DNA of 64,000 bases from Melioribacter roseus P3M-2 (GTDB taxonomy: Bacteria > Bacteroidota > Ignavibacteria > Ignavibacteriales > Melioribacteraceae): the NCBI RefSeq assembly GCF_000279145.1, contig NC_018178.1, forward strand, positions 620,001 to 684,000. The letters are read 5' to 3'. Below, piece after piece: positions 1 through 8,923 of this stretch (position 1 is the stretch's first letter; each line of letters begins with the position of its first letter). The notes below the pieces were generated by a model. That model worked only from the letters and a program-made list of their open reading frames with translations, was not told the origin of the DNA and made no database searches. Position numbers and translations under genes: made by a program.

Positions 1-1
1 G

Positions 2-775
2 GGCAGAACTATCTGGGCGCTCGGCGCATGCGTCGGCAGATCGACCAAAAACAATTTCAAGGTATGGGCGCACCAGTTGTTTAACGAATCGATAAATTCC
101 ATACCCGAACTTACCTCGCCGCGCGCGTGGGCTTTTGCCCTCTTGGGTATTAACGACTATTTGAATAAAATGAGCGGCGACCGACTCGTATTGAGCATTC
201 GCGAAACGTTGACCGATAAGCTCGTCTCGCTTTATAAAAATTTTGCCGACGATCAATGGAAATGGTTCGAAAACATACTTGCATACGACAATGCGCGTCT
301 TTCGCAGGCTCTGATTTTAAGCGGTCATGCTATGAACAATGCGGATGCGATGAATATCGGTCTCGAATCTTTAAAATGGCTGATGGAAATTCAAACCAAA
401 GAGAAAGGATATTTTAGACCGATCGGCTCCGAAGGCTGGTATCCAAAGGGCGGTAAGAAAGCCGGTTTCGACCAGCAGCCGGTTTCGGCTTACGATGCGG
501 TTTCGGCTTGCGTCGACGCTTATCGCATTACGGGCGACGAATATTGGTACGATATGGCGAAGACGAGTTTCGAATGGTTCCTCGGCAGGAACGACCTGGG
601 TCTGTCGCTCTACGATCCTAATTCCGGCGGCTGTTACGACGCCCTCCATGTCGACAGAATTAATCTCAATCAGGGCGCCGAGTCGACGCTTTCGTTCCTG
701 TTGTCGCTTGCAGAAATTTACAGAATCGAAAATATGATTAAAACTTTCGAAAGCGTTAATTCTTTTCACAATTAA
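2..775 (+). CDS. Glycosyltransferase-associated helical-domain protein, C-terminal part
   Basis: The reading frame is open from the first bases of the window (in-frame residues begin GRTIWALG at base 2), so this is the 3' end of a longer gene and not a gene starting at the TTG at 77. About 257 residues are visible. The segment is rich in Trp, Tyr and Asn-Asp pairs and repeats helix-loop motifs (GRTIWALGAC, WFENILAYDNARLSQAL, QPVSAYDAVSACVDAY). This resembles the alpha/alpha-barrel domain found C-terminal to some family 1 glycosyltransferases. The downstream GH130 gene starts 14 bases after its stop, so the two are probably co-transcribed and act on the same manno-oligosaccharide or glycan. 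No catalytic glycosyltransferase motif lies in the visible part, so the transferase role is inferred from family and context. Confidence 0.65.
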   Translation, partial: GRTIWALGACVGRSTKNNFKVWAHQLFNESINSIPELTSPRAWAFALLGINDYLNKMSGDRLVLSIRETLTDKLVSLYKNFADDQWKWFENILAYDNARLSQALILSGHAMNNADAMNIGLESLKWLMEIQTKEKGYFRPIGSEGWYPKGGKKAGFDQQPVSAYDAVSACVDAYRITGDEYWYDMAKTSFEWFLGRNDLGLSLYDPNSGGCYDALHVDRINLNQGAESTLSFLLSLAEIYRIENMIKTFESVNSFHN

Positions 776-789
776 AAAGGAGTTCTGTT

Positions 790-1758
790 ATGGGAAATTC
801 CAGAAAAGAATTGTTCAAACGCTATTCCGGCAATCCGATAATTACGGTCAATGATTTGCCGTACCAGGCAAATTCGGTTTTCAATTGCGGAGCTACGAAA
901 ATCGGAGACGAAATTCTCCTGCTGATGCGAGTTGAAGACATGAGGGGAATTTCGCATCTGACCGTAGCCCGCAGCAAAGACGGTATTACGAATTGGAAAA
1001 TCGACGAGAAACCGACGATGCCTCCCGAACCCGATAAATTTCCCGAAGAGATATGGGGAATCGAAGACCCTAGGATTACGTATATAGACGAACTGAAAAA
1101 ATACGCCATAACGTATACGGCATACTCGCACGGCGGTCCGTTGGTTTCTCTGGCGTTGACTGAGGACTTCAAGACTTTTGAAAAGTTTGGGGCGGTTCTG
1201 CCGCCGGAAGACAAAGACGCCGCTCTCTTTCCCGTTAAATTCAATAACAGATGGGCAATGATTCATCGTCCTATAATTTCGACGCCTCAATCGGCGGCTC
1301 ATATGTGGATTTCGTTTTCGCCCGATTTAATCCATTGGGGCGAGCATCGAATATTGGTTAAAGCGCGCGAAGGCGCATGGTGGGACGCCAATAAAATCGG
1401 ACTTTCGCCGCCGCCGCTTTTGATTCCCGAAGGCTGGCTCGTTATGTATCACGGCGTCAAAAAAACTGCCAGCGGCGCAATCTACAGATTGGGACTCCTG
1501 CTGCTCGACAAAGAGAATCCCACCAAAATATTAAAAAGGAGCGACGAATGGATTTTCGGTCCCCTTGAACCGTACGAAACCAAAGGCGACGTGGACAATG
1601 TCGTTTTCCCCTGCGGCTGGTATGCCGACGATAAAACTCTTTATATCTATTACGGCGCAGCCGATACCTCGATTGCGCTGGCTACAGCCGATTTGAACGA
1701 AGTTCGCGATTACGTTTCCAAACTACCGGAAGGCGAATCGCCGAAGAGGTGGGGTTAA
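790..1758 (+). CDS. GH130 family glycoside phosphorylase/hydrolase
   Basis: This is a 322-residue, signal-less, cytoplasmic enzyme. It has the five-bladed propeller signatures of GH130: an early NPI and FNCGA region, LLLMRVED near residue 40, the conserved WGIEDPR segment near residue 92 that carries active-site residues in this family, and a GPLEPYE segment plus FPCGW near the C-terminus. Family members phosphorolyse or hydrolyse beta-mannosidic linkages (mannosyl-glucose, manno-oligosaccharides, mannobiose). The exact linkage cannot be read from the sequence. The ATG at 790 follows an AAAAAGGAG ribosome site and lies 14 bases after the glycosyltransferase-associated gene, so the pair looks like an operon for making or recycling a mannose-containing glycan. 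Confidence 0.88.
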   Translation: MGNSRKELFKRYSGNPIITVNDLPYQANSVFNCGATKIGDEILLLMRVEDMRGISHLTVARSKDGITNWKIDEKPTMPPEPDKFPEEIWGIEDPRITYIDELKKYAITYTAYSHGGPLVSLALTEDFKTFEKFGAVLPPEDKDAALFPVKFNNRWAMIHRPIISTPQSAAHMWISFSPDLIHWGEHRILVKAREGAWWDANKIGLSPPPLLIPEGWLVMYHGVKKTASGAIYRLGLLLLDKENPTKILKRSDEWIFGPLEPYETKGDVDNVVFPCGWYADDKTLYIYYGAADTSIALATADLNEVRDYVSKLPEGESPKRWG

Positions 1759-1855
1759 TTTCCCCTCCTCTTTGCTTCTTAATTTTTACGCGCCCTCTCT
1801 CGCGATTTTTTGATCAATTTACTTTTTTGTTTCGGAAATTAAACGCAAAAATTTT

Positions 1856-2275
1856 TCAGATATCGAAGACTATAACGGTTTTATAAAAATCGCCGTCTTT
1901 TTCGATTTTAAGATTGTGAAAAGTAACTGCTTTAATCTCTATTTTAATAGACGACGGGTCGATGGTTCCGCCTTCAAGCGAAGCTATCAATTTAAGTCCG
2001 TCGTCTTCCGCAATTATATCGAGTATCGGAATATTACGGCAAAGCCATTTTTTAGTAAAAAGGAGATAATTCAACTCGCTCAGGAATTCGACTAGCAACG
2101 CTTCGTAAGATTGCGCTGCAATATCGATTTCTTTTTTTCCGCCGGCAGGGTTTTCTTCTTTTTCGATTACCGTTTCTTTCCATGCTTCGAATGCGGCAAG
2201 GAAAATCTCGGTTATTGATTTTCCGGTTATTTCCGCGGCTACATCCGCCGTATGTTCAATAAATTTAAATGGCAT
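1856..2275 (-). CDS. Archease family protein
   Basis: This is a 139-residue protein with the archease signature: KFIEHTADV at the N-terminus, a central acidic region, and VTFHNLKI near the C-terminus before a final VIVFDI strand. Archeases activate RtcB-type RNA ligases and help tRNA-related enzymes in archaea and eukaryotes; bacterial members are less well characterised. The ATG at 2275 is preferred over the TTG at 2281. It lies two bases past the stop of the upstream gene (2278-2280), which suggests translational coupling. No rtcB gene is visible in the window. The gene is convergent with the GH130 gene. Confidence 0.88.
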   Translation of the reverse strand: MPFKFIEHTADVAAEITGKSITEIFLAAFEAWKETVIEKEENPAGGKKEIDIAAQSYEALLVEFLSELNYLLFTKKWLCRNIPILDIIAEDDGLKLIASLEGGTIDPSSIKIEIKAVTFHNLKIEKDGDFYKTVIVFDI

Positions 2276-2277
2276 GA

Positions 2278-2733
2278 TCAATTCAAGTAATAACGTCCCC
2301 CGATAGCAAGATCCAGACCCAAACTAGTGGACGGGAATAGATTGAACACCGGTACGAATTCGAAGAAAAGGTCGATAGGAATTTTGTCGCTCTGGAATAC
2401 AAGTCCGGCGACTCCTCTTGCGCCGAAAGAATTTTTATCTCCGTCTACAAATCTCATTCTGAATCCGAATCCGTAATAAAAAGGAATCGAGTACCTCGAC
2501 TCGAATACGTCGTCGATATGGTAAAGATAATCCGCATGGAGCGAAACGGCGGTATGCTCTTTGGCAAACGAATAAGCAACGCCTCCGTCGACGGCGGTCG
2601 TTTGAGTAAGCCAGTATTTGCCGTTAATGCCCGTCAGCTCGCCAATCATAATTCCGATTCCGAATCCCTCTTTTTGAGCGTGCGCATTTGAAATCATAAT
2701 ACAGAGGAGCGCGATTGCCAGTAATTTTTTCAT
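2278..2733 (-). CDS. Small exported beta-barrel-like protein
   Basis: This is a 151-residue protein when started at the ATG at 2733, which follows an AAGGGG ribosome site; a longer frame to 2769 adds only a leader without a plausible start. It has a typical signal peptide (MKKLLAIALLCIMISNAHA). The mature protein is made of alternating amphipathic strands with many Gly and aromatic residues (FGIGIMIGELTGINGKYW, YYGFGFRMRF) and ends LGLDLAIGGRYYLN with an aromatic final region, as in outer-membrane beta-barrels. It resembles small DUF3996-like or outer-membrane proteins of Bacteroidota relatives, but no specific function can be assigned. It is directly upstream of, and probably co-transcribed with, the archease gene. 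Confidence 0.6.
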   Translation of the reverse strand: MKKLLAIALLCIMISNAHAQKEGFGIGIMIGELTGINGKYWLTQTTAVDGGVAYSFAKEHTAVSLHADYLYHIDDVFESRYSIPFYYGFGFRMRFVDGDKNSFGARGVAGLVFQSDKIPIDLFFEFVPVFNLFPSTSLGLDLAIGGRYYLN

Positions 2734-2857
2734 AAATACCCCTTGAAAATGGATTGCAAAATTAAACACAAAAATAGTAAAAGAAATTAACTCCTTCGAT
2801 AGTTTTTACTATTTTCATAAATTGAAAATTAAAAAATTGACTAATCAGAGGTTCCAA

Positions 2858-4366
2858 ATGTCCGGGAATGACAATTATAAAAAATTGACCGACGAGTATT
2901 CGGATTCGTTCGACTATTCAAAAAAAGAAACAGCGATAATACTTGCCGCGGGTCACGGCAAAAGAATAAAATCGAAAGTTTCCAAAATGCTCCACAAAAT
3001 CTGGGAAGTGCCTACTGTCGAGCGCGTTTATAATGCCTGTCAGCGAGGACTGCAAAACGCAAACGCCATTCTCGTTGTGGGTATAAAAGCCGACGACGTG
3101 ATCAAAACCGTCGGCAAAAAGGAATCGTTAATTTATGCTTATCAGGAAGTCCAGCGCGGCACCGGGCATGCCGTTCAAATTGCCCTGGAAAAAATCGACT
3201 CTTCGAAATACGACGGAACCGTTTTCATTTTTCCCGGCGACATGGGATTAATCGACCAGGCAACAGTAGCGTTTTTCAGAAACAAATTCCTCGAATCTTC
3301 ATCGGATATGATGGTATTAACGGGAATGTACGATGGAGATATCGGGAATAATTATTACGGCAGAATAGTGCGTGCAAAAGACAGGGACGCGGAAGGCGCA
3401 TCTTCGGGCAACGACATGGGCAACGTTATAGAGATAATCGAATACAAAGACATTCTCAGTCTGAACGATACGGAGCCGTACGTAACAAATTACAAAGGGA
3501 GAAAATATTCGTTTACCAAAAAAGAACTCCTCGAAATCAGAGAATTCAACAGCGGCGTGTTTGCATTCCGATTCAAACCTCTGTCGGAGTTAATAAACAA
3601 GATCTCGAGCGACAACGCTCAGAAGGAGATTTATTTGACCGACTTGATTGCGTTATTTAACAAAAACGGATACAAAGTTTCTGCGGTTACGCCGGAAAGA
3701 CAGTATGTATTGATGGGCTTTAACAATAAATCCGTTCTCCGAGAAATGGATAATATCGCCAGAGAACTCGCATACGATAAATTGAAAGACATAGTAATGA
3801 TTCACGATCCGGAAGACTTTTTCGTCGACGACGAGGTGATTGACTATATACTCAAAATGGACAAAAACGGCGAACCACTCGACATTGAAATAGGCAAAGG
3901 CGCATACCTTGGCAGAGGCGTAAAACCGAATTACAACGTCAAGTTTAACAAAAACTGTTACCTCTTTGGTTCTATCGATCTCGGTAAGAATATTACCATC
4001 CACGACGGAGCTCATTTGTCGTGCTTTGAGAATCAGACCATTTCGGTCGGCGACAACACTCAAATTTATTGGAACGACGTTATAAGGGGACAGGTCAAAA
4101 TCGGAAGCAACTGCGCTATCGAATCCGGAGTGCGTATAACCGGCAGCGACGATTCGCCTGTGATTATCGGAAACAATGTGACGGTTAAAGGAACCACTTA
4201 TATTTTCGGTTCGGAAATCGACGAAAATCTTCTTGTAGAACATTCAGTATTAATCAACAAAAAAGTTAAGAATCCGAACGCAGACGGATCTCTTTTTAAG
4301 GTCAGGTTTTATATTCCCGAAACGGAAGGAGCCGAGGCAATTGAAGACAAAAAAGCCCGCCCATAA
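2858..4366 (+). CDS. GlmU-like bifunctional nucleotidyltransferase/left-handed beta-helix protein
   Basis: This is a 502-residue protein from the ATG at 2858, which follows an AGAGG ribosome site; an upstream in-frame TTG at 2822 is less likely. The N-terminal half is a sugar-phosphate nucleotidyltransferase: AIILAAGHGKRIKSK is the nucleotide-binding loop, YQEVQRGTGHA matches the GlmU uridine pocket, and FPGDMG is the metal-binding site. The C-terminal third holds hexapeptide-like repeats (IGSNCAIESGV, IGNNVTVKG) of a left-handed beta-helix. GlmU makes UDP-GlcNAc for cell-wall synthesis. This protein is longer than usual, with an insert between the domains, and its acetyltransferase active site is not obvious, so it may have only the uridylyltransferase activity. 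It is convergent with rpsT and shares a terminator with it. Confidence 0.8.
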   Translation: MSGNDNYKKLTDEYSDSFDYSKKETAIILAAGHGKRIKSKVSKMLHKIWEVPTVERVYNACQRGLQNANAILVVGIKADDVIKTVGKKESLIYAYQEVQRGTGHAVQIALEKIDSSKYDGTVFIFPGDMGLIDQATVAFFRNKFLESSSDMMVLTGMYDGDIGNNYYGRIVRAKDRDAEGASSGNDMGNVIEIIEYKDILSLNDTEPYVTNYKGRKYSFTKKELLEIREFNSGVFAFRFKPLSELINKISSDNAQKEIYLTDLIALFNKNGYKVSAVTPERQYVLMGFNNKSVLREMDNIARELAYDKLKDIVMIHDPEDFFVDDEVIDYILKMDKNGEPLDIEIGKGAYLGRGVKPNYNVKFNKNCYLFGSIDLGKNITIHDGAHLSCFENQTISVGDNTQIYWNDVIRGQVKIGSNCAIESGVRITGSDDSPVIIGNNVTVKGTTYIFGSEIDENLLVEHSVLINKKVKNPNADGSLFKVRFYIPETEGAEAIEDKKARP

Positions 4367-4383
4367 GAGGCAGGCTTTTTTTT
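4351..4383. terminator. Bidirectional rho-independent terminator
   Basis: A 9-bp stem (AAGCCCGCC at 4353-4361 with GGCAGGCTT at 4369-4377, one C/A mismatch) has a 7-base loop and is flanked by an A tract on the left and a T tract on the right. Read on the minus strand, the mismatch becomes a G-U pair. It therefore serves both the GlmU-like gene, whose TAA stop (4364-4366) lies inside the loop, and the convergent rpsT gene. Confidence 0.85.
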
Positions 4384-4406
4384 GAAAAATTTGGATTATC
4401 CGAAGA

Positions 4407-4673
4407 TTATTCTGCTTTGGCTTCCAATTTATTGACGTGTTTTGTTAAAGCGGCTTTCTTGCGCGAAGCGTTGTTCTTATGAATTCTTCCCTTGGCCGAT
4501 TCTTTATCGAGCGCCGAAACTGCGGCTTTCAGATTCTTTTCAGCCGTTTCTTTATCCTCGGAAGAATAGACTTTCTTAATCAATGTTTTTACTTTCGAAA
4601 GCGCCGCTTTATTTCTTTTTGTTCTCGTCTCTGTCTGACGTATTCTCTTAATTGCCGACTTATGATGAGCCAT
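4407..4673 (-). CDS. rpsT: 30S ribosomal protein S20
   Basis: This is an 88-residue, very basic, all-helical protein starting MAHHKSAIKRIRQTE. It matches S20 in length and in its conserved N-terminal Lys/Arg-rich helix, and in the GRIHKNNASRKKAALTK segment near the C-terminus. S20 binds 16S rRNA at the bottom of the 30S body. The gene is transcribed alone on the minus strand and ends at the shared bidirectional terminator. Confidence 0.96.
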   Translation of the reverse strand: MAHHKSAIKRIRQTETRTKRNKAALSKVKTLIKKVYSSEDKETAEKNLKAAVSALDKESAKGRIHKNNASRKKAALTKHVNKLEAKAE

Positions 4674-4805
4674 TAATCTGATTTCCTGATTTTATTAAAA
4701 AACGTCTGTAAATATATTGTCTTTTTTATTCTAAATCAACTCCGGGTTCAAGCTTTAATCTGACACGGGATATTATTATTTTTAGCGTTCACAAAAATAG
4801 CTATT

Positions 4806-5444
4806 ATGCTGAAAGTTAACGAAATATATTATTCGATTCAGGGCGAGAGCTCCAGAGCCGGTCTTCCCTGCGTTTTTGTGCGTCTCACTTATTGCAACCT
4901 GAGGTGCTCTTACTGCGATACCGAGTACGCTTTCTACGACGGCATTGACATGAGCAAAGAAGAAATTCTAGAGAAAGTAAACGAATACGGATGCAAATTG
5001 GTAGAGCTAACCGGAGGAGAGCCGCTCGTTCAAAAAGAATCGCTCGATTTAATGAAATCTTTATGCGACTCCGGTTACGAAGTGATGCTCGAAACAGGCG
5101 GCAGCCTTCCCATCGACAATGTCGACAAGCGCGTTATGATTATAATGGATTTGAAATGCCCTTCGAGCAAAATGGAAAAGAAAAACCGGTACGAAAACAT
5201 CGAATTCCTCAAACCGGGCGACGAGGTTAAATTCGTAATCGGAGACCGGAACGATTACGAGTGGAGTTTGAACAAAATAAAAGAATTCGAACTCGACAAA
5301 AAATGCGGCGTCCTTTTTTCCACGGTGTTCGGAAAACTCGAACCTGTTACTCTGCTAAACTGGATTCTGGCAGACAAGCTGAATGTCCGGTTTCAGCTTC
5401 AGATGCATAAATATATATGGAAACCCGAAACCAAAGGTGTATGA
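4806..5444 (+). CDS. queE: 7-carboxy-7-deazaguanine synthase QueE
   Basis: This is a 212-residue radical SAM enzyme that rearranges 6-carboxytetrahydropterin to 7-carboxy-7-deazaguanine, the second dedicated step of queuosine/preQ0 synthesis. It shows YYSIQGESSRAG near residue 8 and the cluster motif CNLRCSYC (CX3CX2C) near residues 31-38 that binds the 4Fe-4S cluster. ELTGGEPL near residue 69 is the SAM-contacting GGEP motif. The length fits the short QueE class. It overlaps queD by four bases (ATGA), so the two are translationally coupled and belong to one pathway. Confidence 0.93.
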   Translation: MLKVNEIYYSIQGESSRAGLPCVFVRLTYCNLRCSYCDTEYAFYDGIDMSKEEILEKVNEYGCKLVELTGGEPLVQKESLDLMKSLCDSGYEVMLETGGSLPIDNVDKRVMIIMDLKCPSSKMEKKNRYENIEFLKPGDEVKFVIGDRNDYEWSLNKIKEFELDKKCGVLFSTVFGKLEPVTLLNWILADKLNVRFQLQMHKYIWKPETKGV

Positions 5445-5860
5445 TGAAAATAGCAAAAGAATTCAAATGGGAAATGGGACATCGTCTTCCCTTTCATAAA
5501 GGGAAATGCAAAAATCTTCACGGACACACTTACCGGTGCATGGTGGAAATTGACGGCGCGCCGGACGAAAACGGCATGGTGCTCGACTATTACGAACTGA
5601 AAAGAATAATCGACCCGATAATCGAAGAGATGGATCATTCGTTTATGGTCTGCTCGAAGGACACGGAGCTGATGAACATTTTGAAATCGCTCGAAACGAA
5701 AACCGTCGTTGTCGATTTCGATTCGACGGCGGAAAATATCTGTCTCTATCTCCTCGACAGGATTAAGAAAGCCGGACTTCCCGAAAACATCAAAAAAGTG
5801 AAAGTCCGGGTGCTCGAAACGGAAAACAGTTACGCCGAGGACGAATTAAGTTTGAGATGA
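5441..5860 (+). CDS. queD: 6-carboxytetrahydropterin synthase QueD
   Basis: This is a 139-residue member of the PTPS family that converts dihydroneopterin triphosphate to 6-carboxytetrahydropterin, the substrate of QueE. Zinc-binding histidines are visible in EMGHRLPF and LHGHTY, and the catalytic Cys in KGKCKNLHGH. The ATG at 5441 overlaps the queE stop; the next codon (5444) is also ATG and is better spaced from the AAAGG at 5433-5437, so either could be used. A longer frame to 5417 lies inside queE and is not credible. The 3' end overlaps the end of the convergent sirtuin gene by 15 bases. Confidence 0.93.
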   Translation: MMKIAKEFKWEMGHRLPFHKGKCKNLHGHTYRCMVEIDGAPDENGMVLDYYELKRIIDPIIEEMDHSFMVCSKDTELMNILKSLETKTVVVDFDSTAENICLYLLDRIKKAGLPENIKKVKVRVLETENSYAEDELSLR

Positions 5861-6603
5861 TTTGATTTCTGCCGCCACTTCTGCAATAACCGGAAGAGCC
5901 GTACCCGCTTTTTCGTAAATCGAATAGTTCACCACGCTGCTTATTTCCGTCGGTTCAATATTTATTTCCACCAGATACGAACCCGATTCTCTCGCCGTAA
6001 AAGGTATGTATGCGGCGGGATAAACTACGGCAGACGTACCGACAATAAAACAGATATCGCTCAAAGCGGCAGCCTGCTCTCCTCCGGTAAATTGATCCTG
6101 CGGCAGCATTTCTCCGAACCAGACCACATCCGGTCGAATCAGACCGCCGCATCTTTCGCATTTGGGAATTCCTCCTCGGAATTCCAATTCAGGCGAATTG
6201 TAAAAAGTTCTGCATTCTATACAATAATTACGTTCGATATTCCCGTGAAGTTCGAAAATTTTAGACGACCCGGCTCTTCTGTGAAGGTTATCGATATTCT
6301 GAGTAACTACCGTAACGTCGTAATATTCTTCGAGTTTTGCTATAGCCAGATGCGCCGGATTCGGTTTTGTGTTCGAAATTATTTCCTGACGGTGTTTGTA
6401 CCAGTCCCACACCAATTTCGGATTTCTGAGGAACGCGTCGAAATTTGCCAGCTCTTCGGGCTTCATTTTATTCCAGATGCCGTCCTGTCCGCGGAAGGTG
6501 GCAATACCGCTTTCGGCGGAAATTCCCGCGCCGGTAAAAAAACGAGTTTTTCCGCATTCCTTAGTTTTTCTATTAACTCTTCTTTCAATTCCTCGCGTTT
6601 CAT
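5846..6603 (-). pseudogene. Sir2-family NAD-dependent deacylase, frameshifted
   Basis: Codons from the ATG at 6603 give a normal sirtuin N-terminus up to EKLVF. At a run of seven T (minus strand; plus-strand A at 6536-6542) the frame shifts. The next frame continues with TGAGISAESGIATFRG, then the long open part from 6466 with TQNIDNLHRRAG, the catalytic histidine in ELHGNIER, and two zinc Cys pairs (CIEC and CERC). One extra T would give an intact protein of about 252 residues, the normal length for a CobB/Sir2 protein deacylase. It could be a true frameshift, a slippage site, or a homopolymer sequencing error. It begins one base past the stop of the upstream TPR gene. Confidence 0.85.
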
Positions 6604-6604
6604 A

Positions 6605-7378
6605 TTATTCGTCTTTAATTTCCTCCAGCAAATCCTTCGCTTCCTGTTTTCTGACAGAGTCGTCTTCGTCCTCGATAGGACTTTCGAGAGCTTTTTTCAA
6701 CATCTTTCGCGCAGTTTCATAGTCGTCTTCGCGAATTAACGAATGAGCGTAATCGACATAAAACATTACGAAATTCGGTTTGAGTTCGATTGCTTTTTTA
6801 TATTCTTTGATTGCAATTTCGTTGTCAGCCCAGCCAAGACCCAGCACAGAGCGGGCGGGTTTCCATTTTTCGCTTGTCTTGGCGTGAGTGCGCGCCAGAA
6901 CGTAATGAGCGATTGCCTGAATATCGTTCCCCCCGTTGCCCAACTCGATAGCCTTTTCGAGATCGGCTTTGACGGAATTGACAACCGACGCGACCGAAAA
7001 GACTCCTTTGTAGAGAGCGATCCTGCCGTTGGCAATAGCTCTTCTTAAATAAGTAACGGATTTATCGGGAGCGGCTTTGACTGCTTTTTCCGCATATTCG
7101 AGCGCTTTCTTATACGTTTTGAGTTGTTCGTCTTTTTGCTCGTCGGTGCTCGAAGGCATATGCTCTCCGATATCGACATAAGCCCGACTGATTCGCCAGA
7201 GAACTTCATAATTTCCCGGTTCCAGTTTTTCCGCTTTTTTGTAGAACTCGAGCGCTTTTTGATTGTCAAACTTTTTGTAGTAAGAATCGCCTTCCGAAAT
7301 GAGTTCGCCTGCTGTCTGAGCCTGCTGCGTAAAGAACGGCAGTAATAAAAATAAGAAAACGATATTTAGTTTTTTCAT
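6605..7378 (-). CDS. Exported TPR-repeat protein
   Basis: This is a 257-residue protein starting at the ATG at 7378 (GGGG ribosome site); upstream in-frame residues lie within the neighbouring gene. It has a signal peptide (MKKLNIVFLFLLLPFFTQQAQ), then several tetratricopeptide repeats with paired helices such as GDSYYKKFDNQKALEFYKKA, ALEYAEKAVKAAPDKS and AIKEYKKAIELKPN. It resembles the RMD-like TPR proteins of Bacteroidota relatives. TPRs mediate protein-protein contacts, and this one is probably periplasmic. The partner is unknown. It lies in a leftward run between the YhaM-like and sirtuin genes. Confidence 0.75.
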   Translation of the reverse strand: MKKLNIVFLFLLLPFFTQQAQTAGELISEGDSYYKKFDNQKALEFYKKAEKLEPGNYEVLWRISRAYVDIGEHMPSSTDEQKDEQLKTYKKALEYAEKAVKAAPDKSVTYLRRAIANGRIALYKGVFSVASVVNSVKADLEKAIELGNGGNDIQAIAHYVLARTHAKTSEKWKPARSVLGLGWADNEIAIKEYKKAIELKPNFVMFYVDYAHSLIREDDYETARKMLKKALESPIEDEDDSVRKQEAKDLLEEIKDE

Positions 7379-7394
7379 AACAACCCCGCCTGTT

Positions 7395-8399
7395 TTATGG
7401 ATGATTTTTTTCCTCGCTAATTTCGCCCTCGTTCGATTCTCTTTTCTGCAAGTCATCCGGAATATAAAGATTAGTTTCCGCCAGATAAATATATTTGGTC
7501 CACTTTTTATCGCCCTCGCTCTCGGCAATAATTGCGTTTTTATAAGCGTTAGACTTTGCGCTCAGCTCGTCGGCGTGATACAATACGATTGCTTCGAGAG
7601 TTTTGGGAACTACCGGGGAGGCAAATTCGAGTTTTCCCTGATGACTCAATATTAAATGGAGCGTTTGATTCTTCAATTCTTCCGGGAAACCTTCGATTTT
7701 ATCGATTGCTTTTTCGACCTCGATTGCCGCTATTGTAATATGTCCCAGCAGGCTGCCTTTATCCGTATACCCGAAGGCTTTCTTGTAGTCGAGTTCTTCG
7801 GTTTTGCCGATATCGTGAAGCAACGCGCCGGCAATCAGCAGGTCGCGATTTATCTCGGGATGAAAAGTCGCTACGAGGTCGCATATTTTTACAATTTCGA
7901 GCGTGTGTTCGAGCAAACCGTGAATATATGCGTGATGCCACGACTTACCTGCGGGCGTCATAATAAACCGCTCTTTAAGTTGTCCGTCGAATACCGAATC
8001 GATTAATTTTTTCAAATACTCGTTATTAATTGAATTCGTGACGCGTTCAAACTCGTCGAGCATTTCATCGAGCGGGCGTTTCGAGACGGGCAGAAAATCT
8101 TCGAGTTTTATTCCGTCTTTTTCGTCGGCCACTCTCAATCTTGAAATTTTAATCTGTTGCCCGCCGTTGTATTCCGAGAGCGTCCCCTGAATTTTAATAA
8201 TTCTTCCCGGTTCCAATTCGTCTTTAACGTTTTCAAAATTCTCCCACATCACCGCCTGGAATGTCAAGGCTTTGTCTTTGAGCTCCAGGGATAGATAAGG
8301 CTCGCCGTTTTTCTTGGTTTTAACTTCGACCTTGGAAACAAGCAAAAACGCAATAAACTCCTCGTTAACGTTTACTTCGCTTATCTTTTTAATTTCCAT
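7395..8399 (-). CDS. YhaM-like 3'-5' exoribonuclease (OB fold + HD domain)
   Basis: This is a 334-residue cytoplasmic protein. Residues 1-95 form an OB-fold nucleic-acid-binding domain (FLLVSKVEVKTKKNG, LEPGRIIKIQGTL). Residues from about 150 form an HD phosphohydrolase domain with HGLLEHTLEIV, the HD pair in ALLHDIGKTEEL, and a later HLILSHQG. This order matches the YhaM/Cbf1 family, which degrades RNA (and single-stranded DNA) from the 3' end. It starts two bases after the NusG-like gene, so they are probably co-transcribed. The C-terminal tail is acidic and low in complexity. Confidence 0.85.
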   Translation of the reverse strand: MEIKKISEVNVNEEFIAFLLVSKVEVKTKKNGEPYLSLELKDKALTFQAVMWENFENVKDELEPGRIIKIQGTLSEYNGGQQIKISRLRVADEKDGIKLEDFLPVSKRPLDEMLDEFERVTNSINNEYLKKLIDSVFDGQLKERFIMTPAGKSWHHAYIHGLLEHTLEIVKICDLVATFHPEINRDLLIAGALLHDIGKTEELDYKKAFGYTDKGSLLGHITIAAIEVEKAIDKIEGFPEELKNQTLHLILSHQGKLEFASPVVPKTLEAIVLYHADELSAKSNAYKNAIIAESEGDKKWTKYIYLAETNLYIPDDLQKRESNEGEISEEKNHP

Positions 8400-8401
8400 A
8401 C

Positions 8402-8914
8402 CTATACCTGTTTAACCACGCAGTTAGCCGGCAGCTTCAAAAGAATCGAACGTTTGAGCAGGTCTACGCTGACCGAAAGCCACTTTTCGTTGTTATGCTG
8501 AGTTACCTGTCCGATAATTCCGGCAAAAGGTCCTTCGATTATTTTTACTTTGGAGCCGATTTCAATTTTGTCGGACACAAAGACTTCTGGTTTTTCCTTA
8601 AGCAAGATTTTAATGTTATCGATCTGCCATTCGGGAATAACGGAGGGTTTTCCTTCGCTGCAAATTGTTTTGACAATCGAAGGCTGATGCAAAGCCGTAA
8701 GCCGTTCTTTTTCGTCGGCTTTTATAAAAATATACCCTCGGAAGAGCGGTTCTTTGATTACTTTTTTACGATCGCTCCATTTACGAACGACTTCGATTAC
8801 CGGAAGATAATGCTCGATATAGAGTTCGTGAAGCTGCTGTTGAGCTTTGAATTCGTGCCTCGGTTTTGTGTAGAGCGCAAACCAGTTTCGTTTGCGCGCG
8901 TCCTTTTCAATCAT
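8402..8914 (-). CDS. NusG-like transcription antiterminator (UpxY/LoaP type)
   Basis: This is a 170-residue protein with an N-terminal NGN domain (NWFALYTKPRHEFKAQQQL, then EPLFRGYIFIKAD) and a C-terminal KOW domain (GSKVKIIEGPFAGIIGQV). The order and length match specialised NusG paralogues such as UpxY, which bind elongating RNA polymerase and let it read through terminators of particular long operons, often polysaccharide operons. The main NusG, normally next to secE and rplK, is not in this window. No obvious target operon is adjacent, so the regulated genes cannot be named. Confidence 0.87.
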   Translation of the reverse strand: MIEKDARKRNWFALYTKPRHEFKAQQQLHELYIEHYLPVIEVVRKWSDRKKVIKEPLFRGYIFIKADEKERLTALHQPSIVKTICSEGKPSVIPEWQIDNIKILLKEKPEVFVSDKIEIGSKVKIIEGPFAGIIGQVTQHNNEKWLSVSVDLLKRSILLKLPANCVVKQV

Positions 8915-8923
8915 TTTACACCC

